A program made the position numbers and the translations under genes. The notes under the pieces were generated by a model. The model saw only the letters and a program-made list of their open reading frames with translations. It was not told where the DNA came from and did not search any database. Positions 13,064 to 24,768 of a stretch of 64,000 nucleotides of DNA are shown one piece after another. Each line of letters begins with the position of its first letter. The stretch's first letter is position 1. Origin of the DNA: Ophiocordyceps camponoti-saundersi (nom. inval.) (lineage: Eukaryota > Ascomycota > Sordariomycetes > Hypocreales > Ophiocordycipitaceae); contig PDHQ01000002.1 of assembly GCA_003339415.1 (NCBI GenBank), positions 620,545 to 684,544 of the forward strand, in the 5' to 3' direction.

Positions 13064-14169
13064 TTGTTTGTTTTTTAATCAAAAAAAAAGAACATGTTTT
13101 GCACGTAGCCCGGGCCACAAAGGGGGCCCGCCCCCCCCCCCCTGACCTTCCCCCTTTTCTCTTTCCCCCCCCCCCCCCCCCCCCCCTGCTCGAAATGTCT
13201 GACCTTATTCCTCGTATCCCTAGAAGAGAGCAGCTGCCAACCAAGCCAGTCAGGGATCATCCATGAGCCGCGCTTGGGTGGGGGGGGGGGAATGAATGAG
13301 GCGAGTGTCTATCCGTAGAACAGCTTTTTCCCCCTTAGCTTTGCTTTGTATGCTTGTTACGGCTTTCCCCCTTGAAGGTGTAGATCCGGATAATCGACGG
13401 ACGGGAACGGGGGAAGCGGGGTGAGCGATAAGCGCGCTTATCGAGAAAAATCTCCATTCCTTTGAATCGACTTCATAACAAGTGACGAATACGGTGGATG
13501 GATGGGGGGATGGATGGATGACAGCTGCAGCCGCCACACACACACACACGCACACGCACACGCACAAGCTGCGGCTCACTGGCACAGCTATGCAGACCAT
13601 CTCTGAAACAAGGGAAGGAGAAAACGTGTTGGGACGGTATGTATGTACGAGTCTGGTACGGACTTGGTACGACGACGCCGCTATCTCAGAGACGCATGGC
13701 TAGCTAGCAGCCGTGTTTCATGACAGGACTCGTCTCTCACTCTCTCACTCACTCACTCACTCACTCACTCACACTCACTCTCTTACTCTCCGTCTCCCCT
13801 ATCCGTACCTCCCCCCCCCTCTCTCACTCTTCTCTCTCTTCCTCTCTACCCTCTCTCCCCTCTCTCTTCCGCTCTCCTCTCTCCTCTCCCCCTCTCCTCC
13901 TCTCCTCCTCTCCTCCTCTCCTCTCCTCTCTCTTCGAACACGCTTCTCTTTCTCCTCAGCCGCCGCCGCCCCCCGCTTCCTCGCGGCCGGCGTCCTGCGC
14001 CTCGGCCCCCCTCACCCACCCCCTCTCTCCTCTCACCTCTCTGGTCCCGCCATGCTTGGCCTCTCCTGACTCATCGTCTTGACACGACGTCTTTTCCCAC
14101 TGCCTCCTCTCCGCAAGGGAACAGAAGGTCCTCGTTTCCTGCCTCTCCCCTTCCTCCCAATCGAGAGCC

Positions 14170-15894
14170 ATGACGCCGTGGAACGGTGCCGTCTCTCGTG
14201 TCAGGCCCCGCTCCGAGCACAAGTCCATCCGGGGCCACATCTCGGGCCCCATGCCGATACCGGTTACCGGTCCCGTCGACGATGAACGTCCTAGGCCGGC
14301 CACTGCCTGGCGCGCCAGCCGGCAGCATAGTGAGCTCGGTGCGACGGAGCAACCGACGACGACGGCCAGACGCAGCAAGTCGACGCTGAAATCCGCTCTC
14401 AACAGGCTGCTCGGTCGTAAGAAAAAGTCTACCTACTATACTGACTCGGGCGTCCCTCCCGAGATGTCGGCTCAACATCATCGCAGTGTAAGTCGGCATT
14501 TTGCTCTGATATCAGGACGCCCGTTTCTCATCAACCCCACGCAGGATCCCATGGGTGAGACCAGACCACCCAAGACAGTCGAGTCGAAACGGTCGGCCTC
14601 CCTCCCCGTCACGGAATTCGACCGCGCCTTGCGTTCCCATTCCATCAGTCCCGAGGATGTTCTGGCCATCCGGAGCGCCGGGAGCTCGCTCAAGGCAGAG
14701 TCGAGGGCCCCCAGCAACAGGGCCGAGGCCTCAGACGCCACTTTGGCCCTGCTCCCTTGCGCCCACTCCGCGTGCAAGTCCACCGGTCTAGCACCGCGCC
14801 CTGCAAGCTCCCACGCCCGTCATCCCGGCCTGGCTAACTGGAGCGAGGATCCCGACGACATCGGCCGCGCCATCACCAGCGATTCTTCCGGCTGGAGGCG
14901 TCGATCTCGCAGCCTCTCCGCCGCGTTCCCCAGCTCCGACAGTGCCCTCATCAGCCCGGCCAGGAGAAGGAGCCATGACGTCTTCGCCTGGCGAGAGGGC
15001 TGCGACACCCGGGCCGCGACGCCACCCAGGTCTGGTAGCCTTCTTGACGTCGAGGACACGCTTGCTACTGTCCCCGCGGACGACAAGCTGGAGGCAACCG
15101 GTGACGAGCACTTCCCGGACTTCTCGCACGAAGCAGCCAGTCTCCACATCACCGAGGCCGCCGGCTTCGACTTGCGCATCACCGACCTCGAGGCCCGCAT
15201 GGCCAGGCTGGAGCACATCGTCGCCGAGCTGACGGAATCGCTGGTCAGGTTTGCCCCTCCGTCGGCGGACCTCGGCAACGGTTGGCTTCATGGTAGTGTT
15301 GTTGCCCCTGACGGGAAAAGAGATGAGCATTCAGACGTCACTGTGCCCTGCCACTCACTCACACAGGGATGGGATGCGTCCAAGTTGATCCACACGGCCG
15401 CCTATGCGGACGTGATCCCCATCTCTGACGACAGCCGGCCCCTTTCTCTGGCAACGGTGCGCGATAAGCACAACAAGAACGCCATAGGCCCCGGAGATTC
15501 CGCCGAGACCATCACGACGGACCACTACCTCACTCTCGTGGGCCTTCTGGAGACGGAGCGCTCCGCTCGCGAGATGCTCGAGGCTCAAGTCAGGAGCCTG
15601 GGCCATCAATTCTACATGGCGTCCAACCCAACGAGCCGGCCTTCGGGAGGATCGTCAGCCTTTGACCTGGACGAGGAGGAGGAGGACGGCGTTTCTAGGG
15701 GTAGAAACCGGGACGACTCCCTGACGGTGCGGAGCGAAGGTGGCAAGGCATCCAAAGGCGACGGTGCTTCGGATCCGACGGTCTTGAGGGAGGCGGCCCT
15801 CGCCATGCCCGTCTCGCGGCTGACGGCGGGCATACCGTCTTCTCCGGTGCAGCAACAGCAGCAGCAGCAACAACCACGTCGAGCTGTAGTTTGA
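14170..15894 (+). CDS. Conserved fungal protein of unknown function
   Basis: I do not recognise a named family. The open frame is 574 aa. A good 57-bp GTAAGT...CAG intron (14488-14544) sits in frame; removing it gives 555 aa and a smooth HHRSDPMGETRPPKT junction, so I favour a spliced model. A second optional in-frame intron might lie at 15244-15366. The N-terminus is basic (RRSKSTLKSALNRLLGRKKK near residues 70-87). The middle is Ser/Arg-rich with many possible phosphosites. A heptad-like coiled coil lies near residues 336-360 (ITDLEARMARLEHIVAEL), with a second helix around 455-480. The protein ends in a run of eight Gln. This composition suggests a cytoskeleton- or membrane-associated scaffold, but that is only a guess. 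The promoter is a long CT-rich tract. Confidence 0.7.
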   Translation: MTPWNGAVSRVRPRSEHKSIRGHISGPMPIPVTGPVDDERPRPATAWRASRQHSELGATEQPTTTARRSKSTLKSALNRLLGRKKKSTYYTDSGVPPEMSAQHHRSVSRHFALISGRPFLINPTQDPMGETRPPKTVESKRSASLPVTEFDRALRSHSISPEDVLAIRSAGSSLKAESRAPSNRAEASDATLALLPCAHSACKSTGLAPRPASSHARHPGLANWSEDPDDIGRAITSDSSGWRRRSRSLSAAFPSSDSALISPARRRSHDVFAWREGCDTRAATPPRSGSLLDVEDTLATVPADDKLEATGDEHFPDFSHEAASLHITEAAGFDLRITDLEARMARLEHIVAELTESLVRFAPPSADLGNGWLHGSVVAPDGKRDEHSDVTVPCHSLTQGWDASKLIHTAAYADVIPISDDSRPLSLATVRDKHNKNAIGPGDSAETITTDHYLTLVGLLETERSAREMLEAQVRSLGHQFYMASNPTSRPSGGSSAFDLDEEEEDGVSRGRNRDDSLTVRSEGGKASKGDGASDPTVLREAALAMPVSRLTAGIPSSPVQQQQQQQQPRRAVV

Positions 15895-16353
15895 GGGGGA
15901 GAGACGACGTGTTGAGGAGGGCAGCCGAGGGAGCTTAATATAGTCCTTACACCATTGGTACGGGGCCAAATAGGAAGATGGTTCGATAGAAATCGGGGTA
16001 GAAGGTTGAACAGATGGATGATGGGAGAGGAGGAGTAAAGAACAGACGATGTACTATATCATCTTTATATGCTGGACAGAGGACGGGCATAGATCTCTCC
16101 ATCATCGATATGACGCGATAATATATAGTATGTATGTATGTGCATGTGTTTTGTCTGTTGAGTCGAGCGAGGCAAGTTCAAGACTTGAAGCTGAGGAGAG
16201 ACGAGAGACAGGGAGGGGTTTGGGTGATGTTTTGTATTTCTTCTATTCAATGCCTTTTGCGAAATGATCCCCCCTTTTCACTCCCCTCTCTCCCAACCGA
16301 CATTCACGCCGCATGATGCATATACATGAAAAAAACAACCACGAAGCTCGCCC
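15895..16353. other. Intergenic region between convergent genes
   Basis: 459 bases between the stop of the unknown + gene and the stop of Oct1 on -. They are expected to hold both 3' untranslated regions. No gene is seen. Confidence 0.6.
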
Positions 16354-18837
16354 TCATACAGCAGCAGAAGACCCATCATCCTTAATCCCCCAACTACCAA
16401 CAAGAGCCATAGACTCAGCATCACCAGCAGCAAGGCGCGCATCATCGAGCGCATCAGCAAGACAAAGCCAAGGATCACGGGCGCCACCCCACCGAAGCAG
16501 GCTACGATCAAGCCTCTCGCCCGCCTCGCGACTAACAGCCGAAGCGTCAGCGCCAGCACGGAAGACGACGCGCCAGACGCGCTCGGCGAGGACGCGGTCG
16601 AAAAGGTAGGAATAGTATCCCGCTCCGTATCCGTGTAGGTGGCCGAAGAAGCCCTGCCATCTGGTTGAGGGGGGATCGACGGGCCCGTGGGCGAGACGGG
16701 AATGGATCTCGTGGAAGACGGCGGTAGAATCGAAGCCTGGACCTACGTCTTTGGCGTGGTAGGCTTGGTCGACGAGAGCGAGGAGGATCTGATGCTCCGT
16801 CTCGAGGCCCTGGAAACGACGGGAGAGACGGAGCCTTTCGGAGACGGCGTCGTGGCGCAGCGGGCGGTCCGTCTTCCAGTGGCGGGCGAAGAGGGATAGG
16901 ACCGTCGGGTCGGAGGCGAAGTGCTCCATCAGCGTGGAAGGGAGCTCCGCGAAGTCGGTCGCGCACCGGGTGCCGGACACGTTCTGGAACCGAGTCCGGG
17001 CCAGGATCGAGTGCACGGCGTGGCCCATTTCGTGGAAGAGGGTTTCGACGCTGTGGTGCGATAGGAGCGCTGGTTCGCCCGAGTTGTCGTTTTTGGCGAA
17101 GTCGCAGACGAGGGCGATGGTGGGGAGTTGCATGACCGTGCCGTTGGTTGGAGAAGAGGAGGGGGAAGATGATGAAGAAGAAGAAGAAGAAGAAGAAGAA
17201 GAAGAAGAAGAAGAAGAAGAAGAAGAAGAAGAAGAAGAAGGAGAAGAGTGAGGAAACGACGATGAAGTCTCCATGCCGTCGTTCGCTGCCTGCTCGGCCG
17301 AGTCGAAGGAGACGTCGTCCATGTTGTTCATGTCGGCCGCCGCCTCCGACAGCTCTTGGGGCCCGATCTCGCGCGAGCAACGGACGGTGAAGTGGGCAGG
17401 GTTCGGCGACTTTTGCGGACGGTAGAAGAGGTCGCAGTAGAGGACGGCGACTTGACGACCGTCGTCGGAAACGACGTCGAGCCGCTTGACGTCCGGATGC
17501 CACGTCTCGCCCGGCAGAGCCTCGCGCGGGACGAAGCGGACGCCGTAGAGCCGGTCTAGAAGCCGCGAGAGGCCTTGCATGACGGTGCCGACGGAGAAGA
17601 AGGAGGCCAGCTGGTCGTCGGCCGGAGGCCAGGACCGGCACCGCATCTCCGCTCGGATCTTCTCCATGTAAAAGTCCCTGTCCCAGGCCTGCAGCTCGGC
17701 CGCTTGGTCGGCCTGCTGCTCACGTTTCTTGCGTCCCAACTCTGCCAGCTCATGACGCACCGTCGGCGCGTTGTGTCTCCGCAGAGCCATCAGGAACTCG
17801 TTGACGGCCGCCGGGGACCGGGCCATCATGCGGTCCTTGAGCGCCATGTGACCGTAGCTCTCGAAGCCGGCCAGTCGAGAGAGCTCGGCCCGGAGCTCGA
17901 GCATGGATTCGAGAAGGGAAATTGTGCGTCGAGAGGCGGTACGTTGAGCTAGGAAAAGCTCGCGGCGCGTCTCCTCGTCGTGGACACTCTGCATGGCGGC
18001 TGCTGCCTCGGAGCCGGTGGTGGCGACGGAGATGAGCGATCGCTTCTTGAGCAACGCGGCCAGGCCGGGGTACAGGCCGTGGAAGCGGTGAGACGGAAGG
18101 GTCACCGTCTTCACCTCCGGTTCCATGTAGTGGACGAAGGAGGAGCCGATATCGCTGATGCGCGATGAAAGCTCGACGAAGCGGTCGCGGGATGCCTTGG
18201 GTAGGTTGACGGCCGACTTCATAAAGTCGAGCTTGAGCAGCGTTGCGACTGTACGCTCCTCTTCTGACCAGGCGGCCGTCACTTCCGGGCGCGAGAGGGC
18301 GATGCCCAGCTGATCGTTCAGTCCCGTCATGGTGTTGAGCTGGTTCATGTACTGGTAGACCATGGACCAGGCTTCGGCCGCGGCATGTTGGAAGCGGGCG
18401 TCGGGATGCGTCATACGGACGAAGTCTGAAAGATCAAGAACGCGACAGAGAAGGTCGCTTAGTCGATCGAGATCCCTGACGAGAGCCTGATATTCGCTCG
18501 TCGTCGACGCTGCAAGCACCCGATGAACGATGACGGTCGCCTTTTCCAGGTTTCTGCGGGCGAAGACTAGGAATCCTTCCGGACAAGTCAAGTAGCGGTT
18601 CTTGAACAAGCCCTGACTCTTCCCGAGACCGAAATGAGTCGACGCCGTGCCCGAAGGCGGAGCGTCGAAGAGCTGACGCAGTACGGCATCGTCATGTCGG
18701 GAGCTGACAGCTCGGTCCGGCGGAGGCGACGGTGACTGCGTGGAAACCGCTGCGGAGGCTGTAGACGAGAAGCGACGGAAGCAATTGGCGCAGACCCAGA
18801 GCCGACGAGAGGCCCAGGATCTGAGCATCTTTTCCAA
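16354..18837 (-). CDS. oct1: Mitochondrial intermediate peptidase Oct1 (M3 metallopeptidase)
   Basis: Oct1 removes an octapeptide (in some substrates another short stretch) from imported matrix proteins after the main processing peptidase has cut. It is a single exon of 827 aa, with a second in-frame Met at residue 4. The N-terminus (MLRSWASRRLWVCANCFRRF) is Arg-rich and free of acidic residues, as expected for matrix targeting. The thimet-oligopeptidase fold carries the zinc motif H602-E-M-G-H606 inside FHEMGHAVHS, followed by ATDFAELPSTLMEHF, which contains the third ligand region. The length is close to other fungal Oct1 proteins. The odd point is an uninterrupted Ser tract just before the QLPTIALVCDF segment, encoded by a GAA/TTC microsatellite (17174-17240). 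It shares a divergent 455-bp promoter with the MICOS gene. Confidence 0.96.
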   Translation of the reverse strand: MEKMLRSWASRRLWVCANCFRRFSSTASAAVSTQSPSPPPDRAVSSRHDDAVLRQLFDAPPSGTASTHFGLGKSQGLFKNRYLTCPEGFLVFARRNLEKATVIVHRVLAASTTSEYQALVRDLDRLSDLLCRVLDLSDFVRMTHPDARFQHAAAEAWSMVYQYMNQLNTMTGLNDQLGIALSRPEVTAAWSEEERTVATLLKLDFMKSAVNLPKASRDRFVELSSRISDIGSSFVHYMEPEVKTVTLPSHRFHGLYPGLAALLKKRSLISVATTGSEAAAAMQSVHDEETRRELFLAQRTASRRTISLLESMLELRAELSRLAGFESYGHMALKDRMMARSPAAVNEFLMALRRHNAPTVRHELAELGRKKREQQADQAAELQAWDRDFYMEKIRAEMRCRSWPPADDQLASFFSVGTVMQGLSRLLDRLYGVRFVPREALPGETWHPDVKRLDVVSDDGRQVAVLYCDLFYRPQKSPNPAHFTVRCSREIGPQELSEAAADMNNMDDVSFDSAEQAANDGMETSSSFPHSSPSSSSSSSSSSSSSSSSSSSSSSSSSPSSSPTNGTVMQLPTIALVCDFAKNDNSGEPALLSHHSVETLFHEMGHAVHSILARTRFQNVSGTRCATDFAELPSTLMEHFASDPTVLSLFARHWKTDRPLRHDAVSERLRLSRRFQGLETEHQILLALVDQAYHAKDVGPGFDSTAVFHEIHSRLAHGPVDPPSTRWQGFFGHLHGYGAGYYSYLFDRVLAERVWRVVFRAGADASAVSREAGERLDRSLLRWGGARDPWLCLADALDDARLAAGDAESMALVGSWGIKDDGSSAAV
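17174..17240. repeat. (GAA)n microsatellite inside the Oct1 coding sequence
   Basis: About 22 GAA units on +. Read on - they encode the poly-Ser tract of Oct1. The length is likely to vary between strains. Confidence 0.9.
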
Positions 18838-19292
18838 TGACGATTTTGCTTCACATGGAGAAGAGACTGAGTCAAGCGATAGCTATCGTAAAGGGGGTTG
18901 AAGTTGGGGAGGTGAGGGAAAAAAAAGGAATACGGCTTAGTCAGTAGGTATCGGCTCGGCCGTATATAAGGGCCGGCCCGCTCCGGACGACGTGTTCGGG
19001 CCGGCAGGTCGTTGCTTGCTTCCACCACGTCCGTCATGTTTTTCGAGGGTATTGATTTGAAGATGAAACGGTCAATGCGCTGTTTGATGGAAACTTGGCT
19101 GCTCTAGATCTAACTGTTATTCTCGTTATCCATTGACTATCCGTAAACATTTTTCTACCTGTAAAGACACGAGATATCCGAGGCTCTTATCACGTGATCT
19201 GAAAATAGAGCGCTCCCCAATTCACCGGTGCGCCTACTCTCGCTCCCCCCCATCAGGCACCCAACCTGTGTTCCTCCGCCAATAGACCGCAA
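18838..19292. promoter_or_regulatory. Divergent promoter between Oct1 (-) and the MICOS subunit gene (+)
   Basis: 455 bases separate two start codons that point away from each other. A TATATAAG box (18963-18970) lies about 125 bases upstream of the Oct1 start, and a CCAAT (19279-19283) lies just before the MICOS start. A perfect palindrome ATCACGTGAT is at 19189-19198. Both products are mitochondrial. Confidence 0.65.
19189..19198. promoter_or_regulatory. CACGTG palindrome, Cbf1/bHLH-type site
   Basis: ATCACGTGAT reads the same on both strands and contains the E-box core bound by Cbf1-class bHLH factors. It lies 95 bases upstream of the MICOS gene start. Binding is inferred. Confidence 0.5.
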
Positions 19293-20214
19293 ATGGCTGC
19301 AAGAGTGCTATTTCAAAGGGTGAGAAGCCTCTGCCGCCTTTCTATTTTGTATCTAACAAATGCTCATTGAATAATTTAGCGCTCGACAGCGCCATTGGCC
19401 GCCCTCGCTCTCGCCAGCTTGGCTCTCACCCCGGCGACGGCCATGGCAGAGTCGCCCGCAGAGCTGCCAACCGACAAGGTTCGGGGCCTGGAATTCGCTC
19501 CCATCTTTCTTCCCGCTCGCGCAACAAGGCTGATGAGACAGAGAACAGAGGAAACCAATCTACGACGACGTCTACCTGTCTACCACGAGCGGCAGCAGCG
19601 GGAGCCTCCTGCCGGCGACCAAGGCCTTACCGCTGGCGCCGACACAAGCGCCGCAACAACAGAAGCTCGTCGAAGATGGAGAGGTCCGCTCTACAAGGCC
19701 GACGCCGACGGACCGGCTCGCCGTACAGATCGGCCGAGCACGCGTCTTCCTCCACCGGTACGCCGTCGCGGTCGAGGATAGGATCAACACCACCATGGAC
19801 TCGGCCTTTCACCTCGAGCAGTCCTTCACCGACACCGTCGCCTCGCTGGCGCCTCCGCGTGGCAGCGGGGAGCGTCTTATGCCCGGCGCCATCTACGTCC
19901 TCGTTGCCGCCATGGCCGGCACCATCATGACCCGCAACCGCAACTTTATCCTCCGCGCTTCCGTGCCTTTGGCTCTGGGCATCGGTGCCGGTTGGGCTGT
20001 CTTGCCTCTGACTATGCGCAACGTCTCCGACCTGTCGTGGCGGTATGAGCAGCGGTTCCCTGCCGTGGCTGATGCCCACGTCAAGCTGCGAGAAGGAATC
20101 CAGGATGGGATACGCTTGGCCAAGGCCCATAGCGAGCAGGGTGTACGATATGTTGACAACAAGGTGACGGACGCCCGTGAGGCTGTCGAAGGTTGGGTAA
20201 AACAGGGAAAATAG
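19293..20214 (+). CDS. MICOS complex subunit, MIC26/MIC27 (apolipoprotein O-like) family
   Basis: A subunit of the mitochondrial inner-membrane complex that forms cristae junctions. Exons are 19293-19319, 19380-19478 and 19549-20214, giving 263 aa. The first exon encodes only nine residues (MAARVLFQR). The third exon opens RKPIYDDVY, matching the family. The N-terminus is a basic, alanine-rich mitochondrial leader. Two hydrophobic helices follow, near residues 167-183 (YVLVAAMAGTIM) and 191-208 (VPLALGIGAGWAVLPL), then a soluble helical tail typical of the Apolipo_O fold. Which of the two paralogues (MIC26 or MIC27) it represents cannot be settled, because filamentous fungi often have a single member. 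It is divergent with Oct1. Confidence 0.85.
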
Positions 20215-20448
20215 AGGAGCTCATCTTTCTCACAGCGAAGAGAAATCGACGGAGGGGAGGGGCCATTGTCTCGTCATCTGATCTACATCTTTCACTCATG
20301 CTGCCTTTTTGTCCTCGATACTGACAATACTGTTGCCCAGCCTCCCCTTGCCCACACCCAGATGCCACCTTTTATTTTCTATGTTTTCACATACCCTAGT
20401 AGATGCTGCCATAGGCTCGTTGAAATGTTTGCCATTAAATAGTCATCG

Positions 20449-22974
<2,526 letters not shown>

Positions 22975-23696
22975 ATGAGGACTTCAGTAATTATTCATGT
23001 GGTTGTTGCTCTTACCGGACTAGCTATAGCCAGTCCGGTGCCGGATAGACAGCTTGCTCGCCGAGCTCTTGGACTTGATCGGCTCCCTAAATTTTTTGGT
23101 CGCAGAGTCCGGGGCCAACGATTTGACAATAATCCAGGTAGGCGAAGATGGGGGCGAAACGACGTGAGTGACAAGAGAAGCCGGGATCTAATCTTTCCTC
23201 ATCGGCAGACTTTGATACATCGAATAACCTCGAAGATTTCGAATTCGACCGGGTTGAGGAAGACAAAAGACTTCACGATGCAATGGAAGCCGAATTGGAA
23301 CGAGAATTGCAACAACTTGGAGGAGATTACGTTAGGTCAAAACAAAAATCGAAAATCTTGGGCAAGATGTTGGAAAAATACTGCCAACTGGATCCCAAAG
23401 ACATGTTCGTTGGAGATATCATCAGGTTCACTGACCGTAAGCAAGAATGCGACAACACCGTTTTACATCTCTGGAGAAAAATCAACAAGATCATGAATAT
23501 TCCATGCTCGTCGCCGAATTGTCAGGTACGACGCTGCAGTACTGCTTCAGACCGTGCTGTTTCTAAGACCAACGATCTGGAGACGGATGAGGCAACTGAC
23601 TTGGAGACACATACAGGCACTGAGAAAGGAACGAAAAATCCGCATTCCCAAGCAACAACAGCATGCCTACCCTACCTAGGAAGTAAAGGTAGGTGA
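22975..23696 (+). CDS. Small secreted protein of unknown function (candidate effector or processed peptide precursor)
   Basis: I do not recognise a family. Exons are 22975-23137 and 23209-23696, with a 71-bp GTAGGC...CAG intron, giving 216 aa. The first 20 or so residues form a clear signal peptide (MRTSVIIHVVVALTGLAIAS, cleavage likely before PVPDR). Shortly after come two dibasic sites, LARR and FFGRR, enclosing a 12-residue segment. The second exon is highly charged, acidic then Lys/Glu-rich, and probably helical (DAMEAELERELQQLGGDY), with a few scattered Cys. There is no transmembrane segment or GPI tail. The codon character is less GC-rich than the neighbours, suggesting a fast-evolving gene. 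The exon model is reasonable but the 3' end could contain another intron near 23525. Confidence 0.6.
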
Positions 23697-24768
23697 TAGG
23701 TAGGTATGCTATGTATGAAATTGATTCGCGGGGCGTAACGCGCCTGTTCATAATATACATACATACACGTGTGTTTGCATTGCTCTCACTTACAAGTCGG
23801 AGTCTACGGTTGAATCCGCCCAGGCTGAACCATCTATGTGGCGTTCCACTGCGTACGAGTTGTCAGTGGTAAACAAGAAACTCATGCGGTTACTGTCAAA
23901 GATGATGTTTAAGAGTAATCCAGTCGTCTCTGCCCGGGCTACGATATCTAGCCTTGCGAGTGACGCAGCTCTAGCAACGCGATACTAATGGCCTTTACAT
24001 ACATATATACAGTTGTGGACACTGGATAGGTAGCTGGCTCAACATACAGACACGCCAGTGACATCTTGTAGTTAAAAGAGTTTCGAAAGAAGAGGAAATG
24101 GAAGGGTGGACAGACTGTCGTGAGGGTTCAAGGATGACCCGAACTGCCAGAGAAAGGCTCTAGAATATTGCCAGGTTTGAGAGCTGCGGTTAAGCACCTT
24201 GATGTTGTTGCTCGAGCTCCAAGACATAGAAGAGGGAATTCCACTGGGTATAGGTACGGATATAGAGACGGGGCAAGCATGAATACATACATACATACAC
24301 GTCTTTCGAAGCCGACGCAGGTCTTGGCAACATCTATCCGTACTACTATGTAGGTGCTACCACCCACGCATACTGTTGGCACTGGACGAGGCCTTGCGTG
24401 GACATCCGGCCGGTACTTGCCCCTCACTCACCGGAGAGGCCCGTCGCCAGGTACTTCGGGACTACGTACAGTGCCAACTCTCCTGATGCGCCGCCCAGTG
24501 GAACCCGACTACGAAAAGAGCCCATCCATCCCCAGGGGGCCACCCTTTGCTTTAGCGCACCTTCAATCACCCATCCCTCATCAATCCCGGCCAGCAAGCA
24601 AGCAAGCAATCAACGCCCCCCGTCATCCTCACCACCGACCGCCATCACCATCATCATCACCATCATCATCATCGTCGCGCATACGAATCTCGACTTTTCG
24701 GCCCTCTATGAAGACGACAACGACGACTCGTGCTCGACATTTAGGTCAATGACGCTCTCGCCCTCGAA
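23697..24768. other. Gene-free stretch before the large unknown gene
   Basis: 1.07 kb containing short CATA repeats and, from about 24480, C-rich sequence that is probably the promoter and 5' leader of the next gene. No gene is seen. Confidence 0.55.

Larger units (their letters stand above)
12079..14169. other. Repeat-rich gene-free stretch with an assembly gap
   Basis: It contains GTAC/CATA-type microsatellite (12137-12370), GCAG repeats near 12500, poly-C runs, a 10-N gap, CA repeats near 13540, CTCA repeats (13739-13780) and a long CT-rich tract (13795-13960) before the next gene. No convincing gene is seen. Sequence quality near the gap is doubtful. Confidence 0.6.
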
